Assembly: GCA_011525695.1 (NCBI GenBank)
Contig: WYBX01000031.1
Coordinates: forward strand, 1-64,000
From: Verrucomicrobiia bacterium
GTDB lineage: Bacteria > Verrucomicrobiota > Verrucomicrobiia > Opitutales > Opitutaceae
Direction of reading: 5' to 3'
Length of the DNA stretch: 64,000 bases
This document shows positions 43,492-52,824 of this stretch, piece by piece (positions within the stretch are counted from its first letter, which is position 1; every line of letters starts with the position of its first letter). The translations under genes were made by a program, and so were the position numbers. The notes under the pieces are model-generated. The model saw only the letters and a list, made by a program, of their open reading frames with translations, was not told where the DNA came from and did not search any database.

Positions 43492-44670
43492 TCATGGCTC
43501 GGCCGGCCGGGGTGTGCGCGGCGCGGATTCAAAGTACAGCGCGACCGCCCGGATCTGCTCCGGCGAGAGCTGCGGGGCCACGTGCTCCATGAGATGCGCG
43601 TAGGCCGAACCGCCGCGCTGGCCGCGTTGGAAGAGTTCCAGCTGCAGCACAAGGTAGTCCGTTCTCTGTTTGGTAAGGAGCGGGTAGGCGGGCTTGGTGC
43701 GACGACCGATCGGGCCGTGACATTCGATGCAGGCAGGTATCCGGCGCTCCGGCACACCCTCGTGAGCGATTTCGCGGCCCAATTCGAGCAGCCGCGGATC
43801 GGGCGGCGGGTCCCCGGACTGCGACACGGATGCCGGCAGCCGCGAGTAATGATCTGCCAGCGCGCGCGCAATTTCCTCCGAAAGCCCGGCGGCGACTGGC
43901 TGCATGATCCCGCTGTGGCGGCTGCCGTCGGCGTAAGCCAGCAGCGTGTTCAGCAGGTATTCGCGGCGCTGGCCGGCCAGTTTCGGAAATGCGCTGCTGC
44001 CACGGCCCAGTCCATCGTGCCCGTGGCAGTTCACGCACATCCGGTTCACCACCGACGCGACCGGCGGTGTGAGGGCGGACGGCTCCAGCGCCGTGATGGT
44101 GGCGTTTTCTGTCGGACTGGCCTGGACGAGCCGCTGATACGCGGCCGCATCGAGCGCCGGCAGTTCCTGCAGGAATGCGACCATGGCCCAGACCTCGTCA
44201 TCCCGCTGCTGCGAGGGCCACGCCGGCATCCCGGTGAACTTGACGCCGTGCTTCACGAGCGTGAACAGCGCCTCGGGGCTCCATTCTGCAATGAGCGGCC
44301 GGAGATCGGGGGCGGGCGGCGTCATTCCCTGGGCGATCCGTGGAGCACGTGTGCCGGGGCTGCCATGGCAGGAGCGGCAGCCAAAGTCATAGTGGGTGGC
44401 CCCCTTGAGCACGAGGTGGGGGTCGTCGAGCGGCGGGCGGGTCACCCCAAGGGAATGGGTGGCGAACGAGCGGTGCATGCCGAACCGCAGGAACCATTTC
44501 GTAATCGGCCAGTGGCCGGAGCTGGCCTTGATTGAAACAATGCCGCTGGCGGCGACGAGGAATCCGCCGGCCGCGAGCGCGACCAGCAGCAGGGCCCATT
44601 TCACAAATGGCCGCGTGAACCGCGACGCTACCGCTGAGGTGATCCTTGTCTTCCGGTTTGGACGGTTCAT
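43492..44670 (-). CDS. Triheme cytochrome c, membrane-anchored
   Basis: 392 residues. One N-terminal membrane helix (WALLLVALAAGGFLVAAS). Three heme c sites: CRSCH near 99, CVNCH near 225 and CIECH near 325, each with a later Met-containing segment that could be the sixth ligand (for example TGMPAWPS, GIMQPV). It should donate electrons to the oxidase encoded just upstream. Its ATG at 44670 overlaps the stop of the small membrane protein gene, so it is the last gene of the operon. The stop at 43492 faces the beta-helix gene with 27 nt between. Confidence 0.92.
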   Translation of the reverse strand: MNRPNRKTRITSAVASRFTRPFVKWALLLVALAAGGFLVAASGIVSIKASSGHWPITKWFLRFGMHRSFATHSLGVTRPPLDDPHLVLKGATHYDFGCRSCHGSPGTRAPRIAQGMTPPAPDLRPLIAEWSPEALFTLVKHGVKFTGMPAWPSQQRDDEVWAMVAFLQELPALDAAAYQRLVQASPTENATITALEPSALTPPVASVVNRMCVNCHGHDGLGRGSSAFPKLAGQRREYLLNTLLAYADGSRHSGIMQPVAAGLSEEIARALADHYSRLPASVSQSGDPPPDPRLLELGREIAHEGVPERRIPACIECHGPIGRRTKPAYPLLTKQRTDYLVLQLELFQRGQRGGSAYAHLMEHVAPQLSPEQIRAVALYFESAPRTPRPAEP

Positions 44671-45047
44671 CGGCAATCCTGGAAATAGACGACCGCCATG
44701 GCGGCGAATATCACCGCGATGGCGCTCAGTCCGGCAAGCAGCGCGGTGGCAAAACCCAGGAACCGGTGCCGATCCTCCGGGGTGTCGGCATCGTGCGGCA
44801 GCTCTGCGGCCCCCAGCCGATGCCGCCGGTATCCGTTCCAGCCATTCCAGCCAATCGCCAGCAGTGCCGCGACCGTGTAGGCTGCGATCAGCCAGCGGAC
44901 GGGCGCGATCGAGCCCGAGGCCGGTGCGAACTTCGCACACCAGATGGCGGCGGTGACGTAGCTGGCGAGGAAATGCAGCGCCCAGACGCTTGGCGAAACG
45001 ATCAGCCGCCACAGACTCTCCCGGTTTTCGGACAGCGATTTCATCAT
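44667..45047 (-). CDS. Small membrane protein of the oxidase operon
   Basis: 126 residues with three or four membrane helices (LIVSPSVWALHFLASYVTA, WLIAAYTVAALLAIGWNGW, FLGFATALLAGLSAIAVIF). I do not recognise a named family. Small proteins of this type are seen with caa3-like oxidases and may assist assembly. It overlaps the fused subunit I/III gene and the triheme cytochrome gene by 4 nt each, so all three are translationally coupled. Confidence 0.82.
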   Translation of the reverse strand: MMKSLSENRESLWRLIVSPSVWALHFLASYVTAAIWCAKFAPASGSIAPVRWLIAAYTVAALLAIGWNGWNGYRRHRLGAAELPHDADTPEDRHRFLGFATALLAGLSAIAVIFAAMAVVYFQDCR

Positions 45048-47587
45048 TTTACGAGCGGGAATCCGGCAATCACGGCGACGGTGATCACCGCGGTGAGGAT
45101 CACGAAATGCCAGAAGGCGACGGCATTCTGGATGTCGATGTCATGGCGGGCCGTCATTCTGCCCGCGGCCCGGCGGGCGAAGCAGTAGGCATGAAAGAGG
45201 ACGCCGGTCGCCGCATGGAGCGCGGTCCAAAGCGCGAGCAACCACACAATCGCTGGGTACACGTGGCTGGTCGGGTCGAGCCCGGTGAGCCACGGGCCGG
45301 CAAGGATCGCGGCCCCGCCGGCCAGGGCGAGGAGGGCCGCGCCAATGATTGCGAGCGAGAAGACCCCCGCCCTATCCCTGCGGTTGGCTCGTCGCGCCAA
45401 CAGGGTCAGCGCCCAGGCCGCCAGGAGGAGGGTGGCGGCGAGGCAGGGCCAAAAGACTCCCGGTCCGCCCTGGCTCCCGGCTGGCGGAAAGTCATCGTGA
45501 ATGGTCCAGTAGAAGAAGTAGGCGAAGACGAGGGACACGAACGCGACAAAGACCGCCAGCATCGTGATCACCACGGCCCACCAGCCGACGGATTCGGGTC
45601 CGGAGCGGTACAAGGGCAACGTCAGCCCGAGGCCGATCTCCTTCTCCGGCTTTTCCGGAATCACGGCCGTGCCGTTCCAAAGCCAGCGCCAGATCACGCC
45701 GATCGCAATCACCAGGCTGACGAGGGCGGGGATCCAGAGATAGAAGGTGCCGAGAATGAAGAACCCGCCGAGTGAGACGGCTGCCAAAGCGGGGACGAAG
45801 CTGGGCCCGGGCAAGCGCAGGCATTGCGTGGGTGTGGCATCGATCACGGAGGTGACGAGCGTCTCGCGTTTCCCCTCCTCCGCGTCCGGCAGATAGAAGC
45901 GGCCCTCGTCGACGTCGCGAACGAAGTTGGGCTGTTCCCACAACGGATACCGGCTGTCGATTTCGGGAATCGAGCGGACGCCCCAGCTTTCCGGTGGCAT
46001 GGCGGGCAGCCATTCCAGCGTGCCGGCGCGCCAGGGATTCCGTGGGACCAGCGGCTGCCTTTTCTTTGGCCGGATGATGTCCCATGCCACGATCGCGACG
46101 CCGGCGCCGAGCAAAAAGGCGCCGATGGTCGAGACGAGGTTCAGGAGGTCGAAACCCATGCCGGCGGGGTAGGTGAACACACGGCGGGGCATGCCGCGCA
46201 GCCCGGTGAAATGCATCGGCAGGAAGGTGAGGTTGAATCCGGCGAGCAGGAGCCAGAACGCAATCCGGCCGAGGCGATCGGAAAGCTTCTTCCCGTTGAG
46301 CAACGGGAAAAAATAGTAGCAGCCCGCGATGATGGGGAAGACCGAGCCGCCAATCAGCACGTAGTGGAGGTGGGCGACCACGAAGAACGTGTCGTGCGCC
46401 TGGAAATCGAACGAGGCGAGTGCGACCATCACGCCGGTCAGCCCGCCGAGGATGAAGGTGGCGAGTCCGCCGAGGGTGTAGAGCATCGGCACGGACCGGA
46501 CCATCCGGCCGGCGGCAATGGTCGCGATGAAGCAGAAGATCTGCACGCCGGTGGGGATGGCCACGGCCTCCGAGGCGGCGGAAAAGAGCGCGAGCGAGAT
46601 TCCCGGCAGCCCGGTGGTGAACATGTGATGGACCCACAGGCCGAAGCTGAGAAAGCCCGTGCCGACCGCCGCGAGCACGATCCAGCCGTACCCGACGATC
46701 GGGCGTTGCGCGAAGGTCGGCACAATCATCGCGATGATCGCGATGGACGGGAGGAAGATGATGTAGACCTCGGGATGCCCGAAGAGCCAGAAGAGGTGCT
46801 GCCACAGCAGGGGATCCCCGCCCCGGACCGGATCGAAGAACGGCCAGTGGAACGCCCGTTCCAGTTCCAGCAGCATGCTGCCGGCAATCAGCGGCGGAAA
46901 GGCGAAGAGCACCATCGCCGCCGCGACCAGGACGTACCAGCAATAGAGCGGGATCAGGTTGATCCGCATGCCCGGCGGCCGGCACTTCAACGTGCCGACG
47001 ATCAGCTCCACCGCGGCCGCAATCGCGGCAATCTCGATGAAGGAGAACCCCAGCAGCCACATGTCGGCACCAACCCCGGGCTGGTACTTGGAGGTGAGCG
47101 GCGGATACATGAACCAGCCGCCGCGCGGCGCGGCATCGAACAGGATCGAACCGCACAGGAAGATCCCGCCCAGCACGAAGCACCAGTAGCCGAAGGCTGA
47201 CAGCCGGGGAAAGGGCAGGTCGCGGGCGCCGAGCATCTGCGGCAGGAAGATGACCGCAATCGATTCGAACACCGGAATCGCGAACAGGAACATCATCACC
47301 GAACCGTGGACGGTGAAGACCTGGTTGTAGCGGTCGGCCGAGAGGAAGTCATTGTCCGGCACCGCGAGCTGAATCCGAATCAAAAGGGCCAATACACCGC
47401 CGAAGAGGAAGAACAGGAAGGCGGTCGCGGTGTACCAGACGCCGACCTCGGTGTTGTTGACCGCGGACCAGTAGCGCCATCCGGCCGGCTTCTGCCAGGC
47501 GCGGCGGAGCCGGTCCTCCTGGGCGCGCTGCAGCTCCAGCGGCGGCGTGTGGGCGGGCGGCTCGGGATCGTTCGGGGCGGGATTCAT
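45044..47587 (-). CDS. ctaDE: Cytochrome c oxidase subunit I fused to subunit III
   Basis: 847 residues. Residues about 45-560 are subunit I: FTVHGSVMMF holds a heme a histidine, FWLFGHPEVYIIFLP the CuB His-Tyr pair and the proton-channel Glu, GLWVHHMFTTGL the other CuB histidines, and VVAHLHYVLIGGSVFP the remaining heme ligands. Residues about 650-847 are subunit III-like, with WWAVVITMLAVFVAFVSLVF and NAVAFWHFVILTAVITV. The GHPEVYI form is the A1-type channel. It reduces O2 to water and pumps protons across the inner membrane. The I-III fusion is known from Thermus caa3 and some other bacteria. Confidence 0.95.
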   Translation of the reverse strand: MNPAPNDPEPPAHTPPLELQRAQEDRLRRAWQKPAGWRYWSAVNNTEVGVWYTATAFLFFLFGGVLALLIRIQLAVPDNDFLSADRYNQVFTVHGSVMMFLFAIPVFESIAVIFLPQMLGARDLPFPRLSAFGYWCFVLGGIFLCGSILFDAAPRGGWFMYPPLTSKYQPGVGADMWLLGFSFIEIAAIAAAVELIVGTLKCRPPGMRINLIPLYCWYVLVAAAMVLFAFPPLIAGSMLLELERAFHWPFFDPVRGGDPLLWQHLFWLFGHPEVYIIFLPSIAIIAMIVPTFAQRPIVGYGWIVLAAVGTGFLSFGLWVHHMFTTGLPGISLALFSAASEAVAIPTGVQIFCFIATIAAGRMVRSVPMLYTLGGLATFILGGLTGVMVALASFDFQAHDTFFVVAHLHYVLIGGSVFPIIAGCYYFFPLLNGKKLSDRLGRIAFWLLLAGFNLTFLPMHFTGLRGMPRRVFTYPAGMGFDLLNLVSTIGAFLLGAGVAIVAWDIIRPKKRQPLVPRNPWRAGTLEWLPAMPPESWGVRSIPEIDSRYPLWEQPNFVRDVDEGRFYLPDAEEGKRETLVTSVIDATPTQCLRLPGPSFVPALAAVSLGGFFILGTFYLWIPALVSLVIAIGVIWRWLWNGTAVIPEKPEKEIGLGLTLPLYRSGPESVGWWAVVITMLAVFVAFVSLVFAYFFYWTIHDDFPPAGSQGGPGVFWPCLAATLLLAAWALTLLARRANRRDRAGVFSLAIIGAALLALAGGAAILAGPWLTGLDPTSHVYPAIVWLLALWTALHAATGVLFHAYCFARRAAGRMTARHDIDIQNAVAFWHFVILTAVITVAVIAGFPLVK

Positions 47588-47612
47588 GCGGGGGCGTGGA
47601 GGCGGAGCGGGC

Positions 47613-48596
47613 TCATTGCAGCGATTCCAAATAGGCGGCCACGGCATCGAGTTCGGCGGCGGGCAGCATCCCGAAGTGCGGCATCAACACGCCGGGCTTC
47701 ACCCGGCTCGTCTCCGCGATCCACCGCACGAATGCCTCGGGATCGTTCGGCAGGATGCCGGCCCCGAGGCTCAGCCGGCTGCCCACGTGGGTGAGGTCCG
47801 GGCCGATCCGGCCGCGCGCAGGAGTTCCGCGGATGGCATGGCAGGCCGCACAACCATTCATGAGGAACAGATCGCGGCCTTCGGCGAGTAGCGGTTCGGC
47901 AGGATTAGCCGCGGGCTGGCGCTGCCCTTCCAGCCAGCGGGCGAAATCGGCCGCCTCCATCACCACGACCGGGAAGGCCATCAGCGCATGCGAGGTGCCG
48001 CAGTACTCCGCGCACTGTCCGCGGAACGTCCCGGTCCGCGTGGCGCGCAGCGTCAGACGGGTTCGCCGGCCCGGAATCATGTCCATCTTTCCCCCGAGCG
48101 ATGGAATCCAGAACGAATGGATCACATCGGGGCTCCCGAGTTCAAACTCGACCGGCTCGCCCACGGGCAGCCGGATTTCGTTCGCCAGCTCCACCGGCGG
48201 CCCGGACGGCGGATGGTAGCGCACGCGCCACCACCACTGCTCGCCGCTGACGGCAATCCGCAGACTTCCTTCAGGGGCGGACGCGAGCAGCGGCGGCATC
48301 ATCCGGAATCCGTGGATCAACAGCACTGCCAGGACGACGGTGGGAAAGAGCGCCCCGCCGCCGATGATATAGAGCCGGGCCAGACGCGGGCTTTGCCGGG
48401 ATGCGCGACCGCGAAAGGCCGAATAGGTCAGCCAGATCATCAGTGCCCAGACGAGCAGCGCCCCGCCTGTCATCCACCAGAACAGCCCGGCGATCCGATG
48501 CGCCCCGTCACCTGCAGGTGCGAGGCTCGATTGGATGCCCGAGCAGCCGGCGAGCGCGAACCAGACCAGAAAAAGGAAGGCGCGCGCGGGGTACAT
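47613..48596 (-). CDS. ctaC: Cytochrome c oxidase subunit II with fused cytochrome c domain
   Basis: 327 residues. FLVWFALAGCSG is a lipoprotein signal, so the N-terminal Cys is probably lipidated. Two helices follow (about 35-110). The CuA domain holds VSGEQWWWRVRY, DVIHSFWIPSLGGKMDMIPG and QCAEYCGTSHALM, with all the copper ligands. The C-terminal domain, about 235-327, is a class I cytochrome c with CAACH and a Met ligand in KPGVLMPHFGML. Subunit II with heme c defines a caa3-type oxidase. First gene of the operon; subunit I/III follows 25 nt later. The ATG at 48596 is chosen by the lipoprotein signal. Confidence 0.94.
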   Translation of the reverse strand: MYPARAFLFLVWFALAGCSGIQSSLAPAGDGAHRIAGLFWWMTGGALLVWALMIWLTYSAFRGRASRQSPRLARLYIIGGGALFPTVVLAVLLIHGFRMMPPLLASAPEGSLRIAVSGEQWWWRVRYHPPSGPPVELANEIRLPVGEPVEFELGSPDVIHSFWIPSLGGKMDMIPGRRTRLTLRATRTGTFRGQCAEYCGTSHALMAFPVVVMEAADFARWLEGQRQPAANPAEPLLAEGRDLFLMNGCAACHAIRGTPARGRIGPDLTHVGSRLSLGAGILPNDPEAFVRWIAETSRVKPGVLMPHFGMLPAAELDAVAAYLESLQ

Positions 48597-48891
48597 GAGT
48601 GGGGTGGGGCGTCGTCCCGCCGCCAACTGGCCGAGGCCGCGGAACGGATGGGCATCACCATAGTAAGCTTTCCTGGGCGGACGGCTATGGGGCGGCCGCA
48701 TAGGGAACGCCCCGGGGCCGCCGCGGATGCGGGGTGGGAGGAAACTCTGCGTGCGCGATGGCAACGTCAGTCTCGCTCCCATGGCAATTTCAGGGCGGCC
48801 CCCACGCGGCAGTTTTTGCCCGCGCCGCCGGTTGGGCATAGGCATGTGCATCCGTCCAGCTCGTCCTCAACCCTCAAATCCAACGGCAATC

Positions 48892-49380
48892 ATGTCATCT
48901 AAAGAACAACTCGTCACCTGGCTGAACAGCGCATACTCGATGGAGCAGAGCCTGATCAAAGTGCTCGAAAATCACGCGAAAGATGCGAAGGACCACCCTG
49001 AAGTCCGGCAGCGGGATGAGCAGCATATCGAGGAGACCCGCGGACACGCCGAGCGCGTCCGCCAGTGTCTGGAGATCCTGGGCGAAAAGCCGTCGAAGAT
49101 GAAATCGGCGATGGGCAGCGCGATGGGCGCGATGCAGGGCGCGGCGACGGGAATGGCTCGCGACGAAATCGTGAAGAATTTCCTCAGCGATTACGCGGCG
49201 GAACACTTCGAAATCGCCTGCTACCGATCGCTCATCGCGGGGGCTGAGGAACTCGGGGAACCGGAAATTGCGCGGATTTGCCGGAGCATCCTGGCCGAGG
49301 AGGAAGCGATGGCGCAGTGGCTCGAGGAGCGGATTCCCCAGGTGACCCGGATGAAGCTGCAGGAAGTGGCCCACACCTGA
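48892..49380 (+). CDS. YciE/YciF-type ferritin-like protein (DUF892)
   Basis: 162 residues. Four-helix ferritin-like fold with ligands in YSMEQSLIKVLENHAKDA, RDEQHIEETRGHAERV, YAAEHFEIACYRSL and ILAEEEAMAQWLEE. The paired Glu and Glu-x-x-His residues fit a di-iron centre. Family members rise under general stress and are thought to handle iron or oxidants. The upstream frame to 48727 is not part of the domain. It ends 49 nt from the next convergent gene with a strong hairpin between. Confidence 0.88.
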   Translation: MSSKEQLVTWLNSAYSMEQSLIKVLENHAKDAKDHPEVRQRDEQHIEETRGHAERVRQCLEILGEKPSKMKSAMGSAMGAMQGAATGMARDEIVKNFLSDYAAEHFEIACYRSLIAGAEELGEPEIARICRSILAEEEAMAQWLEERIPQVTRMKLQEVAHT

Positions 49381-49396
49381 GAGTCGGATTCGCGAA

Positions 49397-49422
49397 GGGC
49401 AGGCGGCGCTGGCCGCCGGCCC
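49397..49422. terminator. Bidirectional hairpin between convergent genes
   Basis: GGGCAGGCGGC (49397-49407) pairs with GCCGCCGGCCC (49412-49422) over a 4-nt loop, 11 pairs with one mismatch. It sits between the stops of the DUF892 gene (49380) and the unknown secreted protein gene (49430). The most convincing terminator-like hairpin in the window, though no T-run follows. Confidence 0.55.
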
Positions 49423-49429
49423 TCATGAC

Positions 49430-50350
49430 TTAGTCCAGCAACCGCCGCAGCGCGTCGCCGGGGATGTAGAAACTCGTTTCGCCGAGCTTGCTCACCGTCG
49501 TGTTCGAGCTCTGGCGCACAAACACCTGCTTGCCGTCCACTTCCAGGATGCCTTCGAGCTCGATTTTGTATCGGGCCACGACGCCGTCCTGGATCCAGAG
49601 CGTGAACCGGCCAGCGGCGGTCACCGGCTGGATGTACTCGTGTCCCTCGTGCACCAGGAGCAGCTGCGCCCCGAAGTCCGTCAGGGTGCCATGGGCGGTG
49701 GTGCCGTCGGATTCGAAGCTGCTGCAGCTGCTGACGATGACCTCCAACTCGCGATGGGGCAGCGCGAGGGCAAATTGAGCATTGCTGTAGGCGCGTCCCT
49801 CCTCCTGCTGCTGGCGGATCACGGGAATGGCGATGGTTTGGGGGAGCCCAAACGAGGCGTACTGCCACGCATCGGCGGGCATGTCGGGGGTCGGTCCCAG
49901 CGGCTGGGTGACGTAGATCCATTCGACGCCGCCATGCCAGTCCGGGTGGCGCTTGGGCAGTTCCTCGAGCTGTCTCCAGCCGTCGTCGGTCCGGATGACG
50001 TATGTGTGCGTGTCCTTGAAGATGGCTTCGAGCTCGTAGCTGGCACCGCGGCCAAGCCGGCGGGCGATGGTGTCGGGCATGGGCTGTCGTTGCCAGGTCC
50101 AGCCTGCCGGGACGGTCTTGCCTTCGATTTCGTAGGTCCGCACGTCATCGGTGACCGAGGATCTCCATGAGTAGTCGGGGTTTTCGGACAAGCTCATCGC
50201 TGCGATGATGGCATCGTCGACGGGGCCGGCCTGGCACGCGACGGCGCAAGTGGCCATCAGGAGGACGATGCACGGTGCGGGTGACGTCAGGGCCAAGCCC
50301 GGGGTGGGAAGATCCAGCCGTTTCGTTGCGTGGTGAGATGAACAATCCAT
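49430..50350 (-). CDS. Exported protein of unknown function
   Basis: 306 residues. The hydrophobic part APCIVLLMATCAVACQA near 25-41 is a signal peptide, with a Cys that might make it a lipoprotein. The rest has no family that I recognise. It contains several Trp/Asp-rich stretches (DYSWRSSVTDDVRTYEIEG, WHGGVEWIYVTQ) and ends ALRRLLD. The pattern YEIEG/KTVPAGW, then DGVVARYKIELEG, suggests a beta-rich lipoprotein-carrier-like fold, but this is only a guess. An internal ATG at residue 32 is another possible start. Confidence 0.7.
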   Translation of the reverse strand: MDCSSHHATKRLDLPTPGLALTSPAPCIVLLMATCAVACQAGPVDDAIIAAMSLSENPDYSWRSSVTDDVRTYEIEGKTVPAGWTWQRQPMPDTIARRLGRGASYELEAIFKDTHTYVIRTDDGWRQLEELPKRHPDWHGGVEWIYVTQPLGPTPDMPADAWQYASFGLPQTIAIPVIRQQQEEGRAYSNAQFALALPHRELEVIVSSCSSFESDGTTAHGTLTDFGAQLLLVHEGHEYIQPVTAAGRFTLWIQDGVVARYKIELEGILEVDGKQVFVRQSSNTTVSKLGETSFYIPGDALRRLLD

Positions 50351-50634
50351 TTCGGAGCGGGCGCGGTTGGCGTTTCATCGGAACTTTCATGCCTCCATAG
50401 AAATCGCCGTCGGGTTTGACGGCAGCTGGTGTGGACGGTTCAATTTGCCGCGGCTGACATCGCCCCAATTGCTTGACGGAGAACATCCGCGGCGAGTCTC
50501 GGGAAATGCTGGAGACGTTTGTCCGGGATTGGGAAGCGGGGGGAGGATTTTCCCGACATGCGATGGACGGGGGAGCCGGCGAGGCTCGCGGCGGTTGACG
50601 CTCGGCCGTTCGTTGCATCCGCTGGTGGGCTGTC

Positions 50635-51882
50635 GTGACGTTTCCGCACTACCTGCGCGCCCTCAATTCCCGCAATTACCGGCTGTTTTTTGCCGGCCAG
50701 GCGGTCTCGCTGATTGGCAACTGGATGAGCACGACTGCGCTCGCGTGGCTGGCGTACGAGTTGTCAGGCAGTGCCTTCGTGCTGGGACTGCTGCTGTTCG
50801 CCAACCAGGTGCCGCTGCTGCTGCTGGCGCCGGTGGCAGGAGTGTGGAGTGATCGCACGAACCGGCGCGGCCTGCTGGTGGCCGCAAACCTCGGATGCGC
50901 GGCGCAGGCTTCCGCGCTGGCGCTGGTGACGCTGACCGGTCATGCGACCGTGTCCTGGCTGCTCGCGCTGGCGTTGATGAGGGGGCTGCTCAATGCGGTG
51001 GAGTTTCCGAGCCGCCAGTCGTTTTTGATCGAGATGATCGGTGCCCGTGCCGATTTGCCGAACGCAATCGCGCTCAACTCTTCGCTTTTCAATGTGGCCC
51101 GGTTGATCGGCCCGACGCTGGCCGGTTTTCTGATCGTCGCGCGCGGTCCGGCTGCCTGCTTCGTGCTGGATGCCGCGAGTTACACGGGAATCCTGGCGAG
51201 CCTGCTGGCAATGCGGTTGCCGGCGCGGAGGGTGACCCGCGTGCTGGCGCATCCGTTTGCCGAATTGCGGGCGGGCCTGCACTACGTGGTTCACATGCCG
51301 GCGCTGCGGTCGTCGCTATTGATGGTGGCGGGGACGGCGTTTGTGGGTTTCGCGACCAGCGTACTGGCGCCGGTGTTCGCGCGCGATGTGTTTGGCGGCG
51401 ATGCTCGGGTGCTGGGCCATTTCTACTCGGCAATGGGGGTTGGAGCGTTGTTGAGCGCGGCGTTCCTCAGTACGCGCGCGAGCGCCGCCGGGCTGGGGCG
51501 CTGGATTAGTCGTGGGGCGGTGTTGCTCGTGCTGGGAATGTCGGGTTACGCGTTGAGCACCTCGTTGTGGGTTTCCTTTGGCTGCATGGTGCTCAATGGC
51601 ACGGGTGCGGTGCTGATAATGGCGGGCAACAACACGCTCCTGCAGGCGCAGGTCGATGATGACAAGCGGGGGCGGGTGATGGGGTTGTTTTCGATGTGCC
51701 AGGGCATGTTTCCGCTCGGCAGCCTTGCGGCCGGTGCGCTGGCCAATGCTGTCGGACCGCGGATTACGATTGCATTCTGTGCCCTCGCGATGGCGGTGGC
51801 CACGTGGGCGTTCAGCCGGAGCGCGGCGGCCCGGGTGGCATCGTCCAATTCGATCACGCCGGTGCCGGACGCGCCGACCTGA
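50635..51882 (+). CDS. MFS exporter, EntS-like
   Basis: 415 residues with 12 membrane helices. LRALNSRNYRLFFAGQAVSLIG is the typical MFS_3 (enterobactin-exporter-like) start. GVWSDRTNRRGLL is the conserved loop between helices 2 and 3. LNSSLFNVARLIGPTLAGFLI is the helix-5 signature. It probably exports a small organic molecule by proton exchange. The start is a GTG at 50635. It converges with the lipoprotein gene, 5 nt between stops. Confidence 0.87.
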   Translation: MTFPHYLRALNSRNYRLFFAGQAVSLIGNWMSTTALAWLAYELSGSAFVLGLLLFANQVPLLLLAPVAGVWSDRTNRRGLLVAANLGCAAQASALALVTLTGHATVSWLLALALMRGLLNAVEFPSRQSFLIEMIGARADLPNAIALNSSLFNVARLIGPTLAGFLIVARGPAACFVLDAASYTGILASLLAMRLPARRVTRVLAHPFAELRAGLHYVVHMPALRSSLLMVAGTAFVGFATSVLAPVFARDVFGGDARVLGHFYSAMGVGALLSAAFLSTRASAAGLGRWISRGAVLLVLGMSGYALSTSLWVSFGCMVLNGTGAVLIMAGNNTLLQAQVDDDKRGRVMGLFSMCQGMFPLGSLAAGALANAVGPRITIAFCALAMAVATWAFSRSAAARVASSNSITPVPDAPT

Positions 51883-51887
51883 CCCCG

Positions 51888-52574
51888 TCACAATTGCTCC
51901 GCGGCTTGACGGACCATGATGGCGACGTGCTGAGGGGACGGCCGCCGGTAGTCCATCGCCCGCTCGACCACCACTTCCCAGACTGGAATTGCGCCGGCAC
52001 TTGGATCGGAGACGTCCCAGGCACGAAGGACCAGGGTGTCATGAGTCCCGGGGGTACGGCTCTCCTTCATCTCGCTGTCCTCGATCATATCCTTCCAGCC
52101 GCCGGTCGGAATGATCTGACCATTCGGTCCCATCAGCAGTGAACCACCCGACGAATTGCGCTCCGTGAGGATCTGGGTGTAGCGGCCGCCACCGACCATC
52201 GCCGCCACGTTCTGGTAGCGGATCGAATCCGGATTGTCGGGCGGCGCCACCTCCGGCCGCTGGGCGAAACCCAGTTCCGCAACGATCACATGGGTGGGTG
52301 CCATGCCTTCCGGGGCTTCCTCATAACCGAGTTTCTCCAGCGCGGCATCGAGCGCCAGCAGTGCAGTCCGGTCGGCCGTCAGCCACTGTCGGACCAGCGC
52401 GTCACTGCAACTGATGGCATACGTCTTCTCTTCGCGTTGCGGAGCCATCGGGTTCCGGGTCACCCTCACGTCAACCGCCGGCTCACGGTTCGAGGCGCAG
52501 CCGGCGGCAACGAGTGCCAGCACGCCCCATCGCAGCACGAGGGCAAGCGCGAGTGCATCGGGGCGGGTCTTCAT
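51888..52574 (-). CDS. Putative lipoprotein of unknown function
   Basis: 228 residues. The signal ends VLALVAAGCAS, a good lipobox, so Cys is the mature N-terminus. After that, no family was recognised. ALLALDAALEKLGYEEAP near 75 and DTLVLRAWDVSDP near 180 suggest an alpha/beta domain of the DUF4136 kind, with a disordered Gly-rich loop between. The upstream region has copy B of the 36-nt palindrome element, 143 bp before the start. Confidence 0.75.
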   Translation of the reverse strand: MKTRPDALALALVLRWGVLALVAAGCASNREPAVDVRVTRNPMAPQREEKTYAISCSDALVRQWLTADRTALLALDAALEKLGYEEAPEGMAPTHVIVAELGFAQRPEVAPPDNPDSIRYQNVAAMVGGGRYTQILTERNSSGGSLLMGPNGQIIPTGGWKDMIEDSEMKESRTPGTHDTLVLRAWDVSDPSAGAIPVWEVVVERAMDYRRPSPQHVAIMVRQAAEQL

Positions 52575-52716
52575 GGGACGTGATCGGGGGGACTCGGAGA
52601 GCCGGCGGAAAGGGATCATCGTCATCTCCGTCCCAAACTCAAATCGCAATGTCGGATCCGGCAGGATGTATCCCCATCGTGGGGCGAAGTGGATGGGTGG
52701 CGGCGATCAGGTCAAT

Positions 52717-52752
52717 AGCCACACATATGCCATGATCATGGTACATGTATGG
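52717..52752. promoter_or_regulatory. Palindrome-centred 36-nt element, copy B
   Basis: Contains CCATGATCATGG (52730-52741) and more symmetric flanking bases (ACAT, ATGT). 29 of 36 positions match 1246-1281. It lies 143 bp upstream of the lipoprotein start, in the same relative orientation as copy A to the lectin gene (137 bp). Operator-like. Confidence 0.5.
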
Positions 52753-52824
52753 CGGACGAGGGGATTGGGCGGTCTTCTGCTCCGTACGACGCCCGCTCGA
52801 CCAGCAAGGAGCGACGTGAGCTGG

